Shown piece by piece: positions 59,820-64,000 of a DNA stretch of 64,000 nucleotides. The notes below the pieces were generated by a model. It searched no databases and had not been told where the DNA came from. It was given only the letters and a program-made list of their open reading frames with translations. The first letter of the stretch is position 1. Every line of letters begins with the position of its first letter. Location of the stretch: NCBI GenBank assembly GCA_965226855.1, contig CBDDEE010000030.1:62001-126000 (forward strand), given 5' to 3'. The translations under genes were made by a program, and so were the position numbers. The stretch is from JAUXJB01 sp965226855. Lineage in GTDB: Bacteria > Myxococcota_A > UBA9160 > SZUA-336.

Positions 59820-61181
59820 ATGCCATATGGGGGGTGGGAGGTCGTCCGCGAGACGATCCGTCAGGCTGTAGGTGCGTCAGCGTACGGCGCATGGTTCCGC
59901 AGGCTCGAAGGAGTCGTAGAGAACGATTCGCTGGTTATCCACTGCCCGGACCGTTTCACCCGCGACTGGATTCGATCCAGATACGGCCCGGTGATCGAGG
60001 CATCCGCAAACACTCGTCGCGTCGACTACCGGATCCAGCCGAATCGACCCCAGCGCGGGGGCGAGCCGACGGAGCGGGACGTGAGTGGGGACGTTCCCCA
60101 CACCGCCGGCTCGCCGCTGTCCGCGCCCTGCTCAGACAGCGCTTCCATTTCTGGCTTCGACAGCTTCGTCGTCGACTCGGGCAACGCGCTCGCCGTCGAG
60201 GCAGCACGTGCGGTGGCACGCCAGCAGGCGGGACGCTGCAGTCCCCTCTTCTTGAGCGGGACGAGCGGCGTCGGGAAGACCCACCTGTGCCGGGCGATCC
60301 AGCGCGAGCTGTCCGCGCACGCGGTCTATCGCTCGAGTGAGGAGTTCACCACAGAGGTGACCTCCGCGATCCGCAGCGGTCGCATGCATGACATCCGCCA
60401 CCGCTACAGACGCTCTCTGAACGTGCTGATCCTGGAGGACGTCCAGTTCCTCTCCGGAAAGCGGGCCACCCAGATCGAGCTGTTTCACACACTCGACCAC
60501 CTGATCTCGCACGGGAAGACGGTCGTCCTGTCCGGCGACCGTCCGCCCCTGGAGATCGAGGAGCTCGATGGCAAGCTTGCCTCGCGGATGGTGTCGGGAC
60601 TCGTCGCCAGGATCGCGCCGCCCGAGCTGCACACGCGAACGGAGATCCTGCGCGAGAAGGCGGCCGGAGGCGGCATCGGTCTGCCCGAGGAGTGCCTCCG
60701 ACAGCTGGCCGAGCGCACCGTCGACAGCGTCCGCGATCTGCTCTCCGGCCTGAACCAGGTCGTCGCACGGGCGTCTCTCCTACGCACCAGAATCACGCCC
60801 GAGCTGGTCACCGAGGCGCTGGCTGCCGTGGAGGTGCCGGGTCGACCCCACACGCTCGAGCAGATCATGGAGCTGGTTGCCAGAACCTACGCGCTGACGC
60901 GCGAGGAGATCCGTGGTCGCTCGCGGCGCCGTCGCGTCGTGCAGCCCCGCCAGTTCGCGATGTACCTGTGCCGCAGGTACACGAACGCGTCGCTCAAGGA
61001 CATCGGCCGCGCCTTCGATCGCGATCACACGAGCGTCATCTACGCCATCGAAGTGGTGGAGCGACGGATCGTCGAGCGGCCGCAGCTGCGCTACGAGCTG
61101 GAGGCGCTGGCGGCGCGCTTTAGCTCCCGACCGGGGTGGCGTACATCTTCTCGTAGAACTCGCGATACGCGCCCGACTTGA
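59820..61181 (+). CDS. dnaA: Chromosomal replication initiator DnaA
   Basis: 453 residues. Domain I about 5-70 (WEVVRETIRQAVGASAYGAWFRRLEGV), linker, AAA+ domain III with Walker A GTSGVGKT (147-154) and Walker B LILEDVQFL (Glu206-Asp207 where Asp-Asp is usual), and DNA-binding domain IV FAMYLCRRYTNASLKDIGRAFDRDHTSVIYAI (DnaA signature). The last 20 residues (SSRPGWRTSSRRTRDTRPT) are read antisense to the rmlB end, 62 bp overlap. dnaN, recF and gyrB are not adjacent, so this is either a relocated or a second DnaA. Confidence 0.9.
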   Translation: MPYGGWEVVRETIRQAVGASAYGAWFRRLEGVVENDSLVIHCPDRFTRDWIRSRYGPVIEASANTRRVDYRIQPNRPQRGGEPTERDVSGDVPHTAGSPLSAPCSDSASISGFDSFVVDSGNALAVEAARAVARQQAGRCSPLFLSGTSGVGKTHLCRAIQRELSAHAVYRSSEEFTTEVTSAIRSGRMHDIRHRYRRSLNVLILEDVQFLSGKRATQIELFHTLDHLISHGKTVVLSGDRPPLEIEELDGKLASRMVSGLVARIAPPELHTRTEILREKAAGGGIGLPEECLRQLAERTVDSVRDLLSGLNQVVARASLLRTRITPELVTEALAAVEVPGRPHTLEQIMELVARTYALTREEIRGRSRRRRVVQPRQFAMYLCRRYTNASLKDIGRAFDRDHTSVIYAIEVVERRIVERPQLRYELEALAARFSSRPGWRTSSRRTRDTRPT

Positions 61182-62145
61182 TCGGCTGCCACCAGTCGCG
61201 CCGCTGCTCGTACCACCGCACCGTAGCGGCCAGACCCGCCTCCAGGTCCGCCGTCGGCTCCCAGCCAAGCGCGCGGATCTTCGCCGTTCCGACAGCGTAC
61301 CTCTGGTCGTGACCGGGTCTGAGCCCCGAGACCGGCTTGATCAATGATGCTGGCTTGTCCAGATAGCGCAGGATCAGGTCGGTGAGCTCGCGGTTCGAGA
61401 TCTCCGGAGCCTGATTCGCACCCACGTTGTAGATCTCGCCCGATCTCCCCTCGCGCAAGAGCAGCAGCAGCGCGCGGCAGTGATCCTCGACGCGCAGCCA
61501 GTCTCGAACCTGGGTACCGCCGTCGTACAGCGGGATCGGCTCGTCCTCCAGCGCGTTCGTGATGAAAAGCGGGATCACCTTCTCCGGATACTGGAAGGGG
61601 CCGTAGTTGTTGGTGCAGCGAGACACCAGGACATCGAGCCCGTGCGTGCGATGAAAGGCGAGCGCCATGTGATCGCCCGCGGCCTTCGACGCGGAGTACG
61701 GGCTCGACGGCTCGAGGGGCGCGTCTTCCGCAGGATACTCCGGGGCGGGCCGGTCGCCGTAGACCTCGTCGGTTCCTACCTGGAGAAAGCGGGCACTGGG
61801 GGCAAGCCGGCGCGCGGAATCCAGCAGGGTGTACGTGCCGTGGACGTTGGTGCGCACAAAGTCGCCAGCCAGCTCGGAGGTCGAGCGGTCGACGTGCGTC
61901 TCGGCCGCAAAGTGGACGATCCAGTCGGCGTCCGTGACGAGCTCGTCCACGAGCTTCGGATCACGGACGTCGCCACGCACGAAGCGGTAGCCAGGCGCGT
62001 CCACTCCTTCCAGGTTCCGGGGGTTGCCGGCATAGGTCAGCAGGTCGAGGTTGATCACCTCCACCCCGGAGTCCTCAAAAAGCAGGTGCTTGATGAAGTT
62101 CGAGCCGATGAAGCCGCAGCCGCCAGTCACGAGTACGCGAGTCAT
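61120..62145 (-). CDS. rmlB: dTDP-glucose 4,6-dehydratase
   Basis: SDR enzyme of dTDP-rhamnose and other deoxysugar synthesis, 341 residues. NAD motif VLVTGGCGFIGSNFIKHLL, catalytic TDEVYGD (Thr-Asp-Glu) and YSASKAAGDHMALAF (Tyr-x3-Lys), with NNYGPFQYPEKVIPLFI and VYGDRPAPEYPAEDAPL typical of RmlB. ATG 62145. Convergent with and overlapping dnaA by 62 bp. rmlA/C/D are not in the window. Confidence 0.96.
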   Translation of the reverse strand: MTRVLVTGGCGFIGSNFIKHLLFEDSGVEVINLDLLTYAGNPRNLEGVDAPGYRFVRGDVRDPKLVDELVTDADWIVHFAAETHVDRSTSELAGDFVRTNVHGTYTLLDSARRLAPSARFLQVGTDEVYGDRPAPEYPAEDAPLEPSSPYSASKAAGDHMALAFHRTHGLDVLVSRCTNNYGPFQYPEKVIPLFITNALEDEPIPLYDGGTQVRDWLRVEDHCRALLLLLREGRSGEIYNVGANQAPEISNRELTDLILRYLDKPASLIKPVSGLRPGHDQRYAVGTAKIRALGWEPTADLEAGLAATVRWYEQRRDWWQPIKSGAYREFYEKMYATPVGS

Positions 62146-62184
62146 ACAGGACTTAATCGACGCAGCCGTTTCGGAGCTGAAGGA

Positions 62185-63381
62185 TCAGTATCCACCCGGC
62201 ACGGCGAGCTCGGCACTGGAGACCTGAGGCAGCGAGACGGGAGCCGCGACGCTCTTCTTGCGCCGACCGTAGGTCGTGGTGCGCTCGTAGGGAGTGCGGC
62301 CGATCTCGCGGATGAGCCGCTCGATGGTCTCGACCTCTACGTGATCGCCGTGCTCGGAGCCGGCCGCCTTGCTGATCGACTCCTCCATCAGTGTGCCGCC
62401 AAAATCGTTCGCGCCGGACATCAGGCCGACCTGGCCGAGCTTGAGTCCCATCTTCACCCACGAGATCTGGACGTTCTTGATGTAGGGCCGGAGGAAGAGC
62501 CGGGCCACGGCGAGCAGACGCAGATCTTCAGGAGTGCTCGCGCCACTCCTCGCTCCTTCCTCCTGGAATAGCCGGGTATTGTGGTGGATGAACCCCAGTG
62601 GCACAAACTCCGTAAAGCCACCGGTCCGCTTCTGCAGATTGCGCAGCAGCTCGAGGTGGCCAGCCACGTGACGCGGGCTCTCGATATGGCCGTACATGAG
62701 CGTCGAGCTCGAGCGCAGCCCCACCTCGTGCGCTGTCGTCACGATCTCGATCCAGCGCTGGGTCATCAGCTTGCGTGGACTCAGGATCTTGCGGATCTCA
62801 TCGTCGAGGATCTCCGCTGCCGTGCCCGGAATGGACCCGAGACCCTCGTCCTTCAGCATGGTGAGGTAGTCGCGCAGCGACATGCCGCCGCTCTTCTGGA
62901 CCCCGAAGTCGATCTCTTCGGGCGAGAAAGCGTGGATGTGCATCTCGGGCAGTACGTCTTTAATGGCTCGAATGATCTCGCGGTACCAGAAGCCGTCCTT
63001 GTTGGGATGGATGCCGCCCTGGATGCAGACCTCTGACGCGCCGCGGTCCCAGGCTTCGATCGCGCGGCCGACCACGTCGTCGAGCCCACGGTCGTACGCC
63101 TCCTCGTCGTGCTTGTGGCGCGCGAAGCCACAGAAGCTGCAGCCGACGTAGCAGATGTTGGTGGAGTTGATGTTCCGACAAATGACGTAGGACACCTCGT
63201 CACCCACGTCGTCGAAGCGCGCGCTGTCGGCGACCGCGCACAGCACCTGCAGGTCGCGGCCCGAGGCGCCGAGCAGATCCAGGGCATCGTCACGCTCGAG
63301 CTCGTGCCCTTCGAGCGACTTCTCGAGCACCGAGCGAATGGGCGCGCTCGTACTCCTCAGCAGTACCTCGGATAGACTCAT
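62185..63381 (-). CDS. cofH: FO synthase subunit CofH (F420 biosynthesis)
   Basis: Radical SAM enzyme that with CofG makes 7,8-didemethyl-8-hydroxy-5-deazariboflavin (FO), the core of coenzyme F420. Cluster motif CYVGCSFCGF (Cys77, Cys81, Cys84), then GGIHPNKDGFWYREIIRAIK, HAFSPEEIDFGVQKSG and SSSTLMYGHIESPRHVAGHLELLR. 398 residues. ATG 63381 is chosen; AAGGAGAAAGG lies just upstream. Its start overlaps the cofG stop (ATGA, 63378-63381). F420 synthesis outside actinobacteria and archaea is known in several uncultured phyla. Confidence 0.93.
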   Translation of the reverse strand: MSLSEVLLRSTSAPIRSVLEKSLEGHELERDDALDLLGASGRDLQVLCAVADSARFDDVGDEVSYVICRNINSTNICYVGCSFCGFARHKHDEEAYDRGLDDVVGRAIEAWDRGASEVCIQGGIHPNKDGFWYREIIRAIKDVLPEMHIHAFSPEEIDFGVQKSGGMSLRDYLTMLKDEGLGSIPGTAAEILDDEIRKILSPRKLMTQRWIEIVTTAHEVGLRSSSTLMYGHIESPRHVAGHLELLRNLQKRTGGFTEFVPLGFIHHNTRLFQEEGARSGASTPEDLRLLAVARLFLRPYIKNVQISWVKMGLKLGQVGLMSGANDFGGTLMEESISKAAGSEHGDHVEVETIERLIREIGRTPYERTTTYGRRKKSVAAPVSLPQVSSAELAVPGGY

Positions 63382-64000
63382 GCGTACCTTTCTCCTTGCG
63401 CTAAACCCGGCGCGGGGGGCCGCACTGCTTGCGTTGCTGGAAGCGGATAGCCCTCTTCGTCCGAGGCGCCGCGCAGGCGGTGTAGCATCTCGGGGTCGAA
63501 GAACTCCGGACGCTCCACGATGAACTCGGGGTAGACGCAGTGGCGGTCGCGGAGCGTGTAGCCCGCCTCGCTGGTGCGGCGCTCGAGCTCCGCCAGCTCG
63601 GGCCACGGCGCTTCGGGATTGATGAAGTCGATCGTGAGGGGAGATACGCCGCCCCAGTCGTTCAGCCCGGAGCGAACCAGGAGCTCGAGCGAGCTCGGCG
63701 ACAGGTTCGGAGGTGCCTGGATGTTCATCGTCTGTCCCAGCAGCAGTCGGGACAGGGCCACCGTCCCCGCCATCAGCTCGTCCGACGGCTGGGGCAACCC
63801 CCCCATCGCCGTTCCGGGCTTCGGATGGAAGTTCTGGACGATGACCTCCTGGATGTGTCCTCCCTCGGCCTGCAGATCTCCGATCGCAAGCAGGGTGTCG
63901 ACACGCTCGGCCGGCGTCTCACCGATGCCGATCAGGATCCCACTCGTAAACGGGATGCGGAGCTCGCCTGCCTCGCGCGTCATCCGGATACGCGTGGCGG
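63378..64000 (-). CDS. cofG: FO synthase subunit CofG, 5' end beyond the window
   Basis: C-terminal part of the partner radical SAM enzyme. Visible: TREAGELRIPFTSGILIGIGETPAERVDTL, EVIVQNFHPKPGTAMGG, QAPPNLSPSSLELLVRSGLNDWGGVSPLTIDF, all CofG-type. The radical SAM CxxxCxxC motif lies in the missing N-terminal part to the right. The ATG at 63983 is internal, since the frame stays open to the window edge. Separate cofG and cofH genes (not a fused fbiC) is the archaeal and cyanobacterial arrangement. Confidence 0.9.
   Translation of the reverse strand, partial: ATRIRMTREAGELRIPFTSGILIGIGETPAERVDTLLAIGDLQAEGGHIQEVIVQNFHPKPGTAMGGLPQPSDELMAGTVALSRLLLGQTMNIQAPPNLSPSSLELLVRSGLNDWGGVSPLTIDFINPEAPWPELAELERRTSEAGYTLRDRHCVYPEFIVERPEFFDPEMLHRLRGASDEEGYPLPATQAVRPPAPGLAQGERYA

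Noticed and set aside
59935..59943. TTATCCACT, one mismatch from a DnaA box, inside dnaA
   Set aside because: It lies in coding sequence of domain I (LVIHC) and is isolated, so chance or codon use is a better explanation.
1..64000. tRNA, rRNA, CRISPR arrays, insertion sequences or prophage
   Set aside because: No T-loop plus anticodon pattern, no spaced direct repeats and no transposase, integrase or phage structural protein were seen in any intergenic region or frame.

Overview
The window is GC-rich, tightly packed bacterial chromosome with no phage, plasmid or CRISPR content. About 70 protein genes lie on both strands, many joined by 4-nt ATGA/GTGA stop-start overlaps. The gene mix suggests an uncultured lineage of the former Deltaproteobacteria (Myxococcota, Desulfobacterota, Binatota or similar). 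It includes a histone-fold protein of the Bdellovibrio type, DapL lysine synthesis, several acyl-CoA dehydrogenases, an ECF sigma/NrsF pair, PP2C and kinase-like signalling proteins, a LuxC/LuxE fatty-acid reductase, F420 synthesis (CofG/CofH), a PurO-type IMP cyclohydrolase and a likely selenoprotein. The taxonomy is inferred from gene content only.

Layout. 1-8 kb: PcrA/UvrD helicase (5' end missing), GNAT and PP2C, hypoxanthine phosphoribosyltransferase, Nudix hydrolase, NAD-binding reductase, RluA pseudouridine synthase, ECF sigma factor with NrsF. 8-13 kb: histone-fold protein, secreted metallopeptidase, FAD oxidoreductase, isochorismatase-like hydrolase, type-5 uracil-DNA glycosylase. 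13-17 kb: operon of class III aminotransferase, LuxE, LuxC and a VOC protein. 17-28 kb: membrane alpha/beta hydrolase, D-threonine aldolase-like enzyme, NmrA-like protein with an apparent CTG start, membrane protein, CDP-alcohol phosphatidyltransferase, acyl-CoA dehydrogenase, ProRS, TAP-like peptidase, hemerythrin, RNase D. 28-37 kb: Xaa-Pro aminopeptidase, acetyl-CoA synthetase, M23 peptidase, MutY, chorismate synthase, CvpA, PAS protein. 37-47 kb: CinA, ferredoxin, CbiX, DapL, acyl-CoA dehydrogenases, two frameshifted genes, seleno-peroxiredoxin, PurO. 47-58 kb: Fpg, FHA protein, LeuCD, methyltransferase, frameshifted acyltransferase, pseudokinase/LysM pair, leucine-dehydrogenase-like enzyme. 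58-64 kb: zinc peptidase, LON-domain protein, dnaA with a possible origin, RmlB, CofH, CofG (runs off the end).

Two dispersed repeat families sit at gene 3' ends. R1 is an inverted repeat around the word GGACCGTCCCCAAGTT; one copy supplies the stop codon of mutY. R2 is a hairpin-rich module of about 70-110 bp lying directly downstream of five stop codons, always in the same orientation relative to the gene, with symmetric arm changes that preserve one stem.

The most notable single observations are an in-frame TGA at the peroxidatic position of a peroxiredoxin (selenocysteine), a bacterial histone with a basic tail, the aminotransferase/LuxE/LuxC operon (possible fatty aldehyde to fatty amine route), and the structured R2 repeats. 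Three genes (near 41.9, 43.3 and 52.7 kb) carry single-base frameshifts, two of them in homopolymer runs, so local sequencing or assembly error should be excluded before calling them true pseudogenes.
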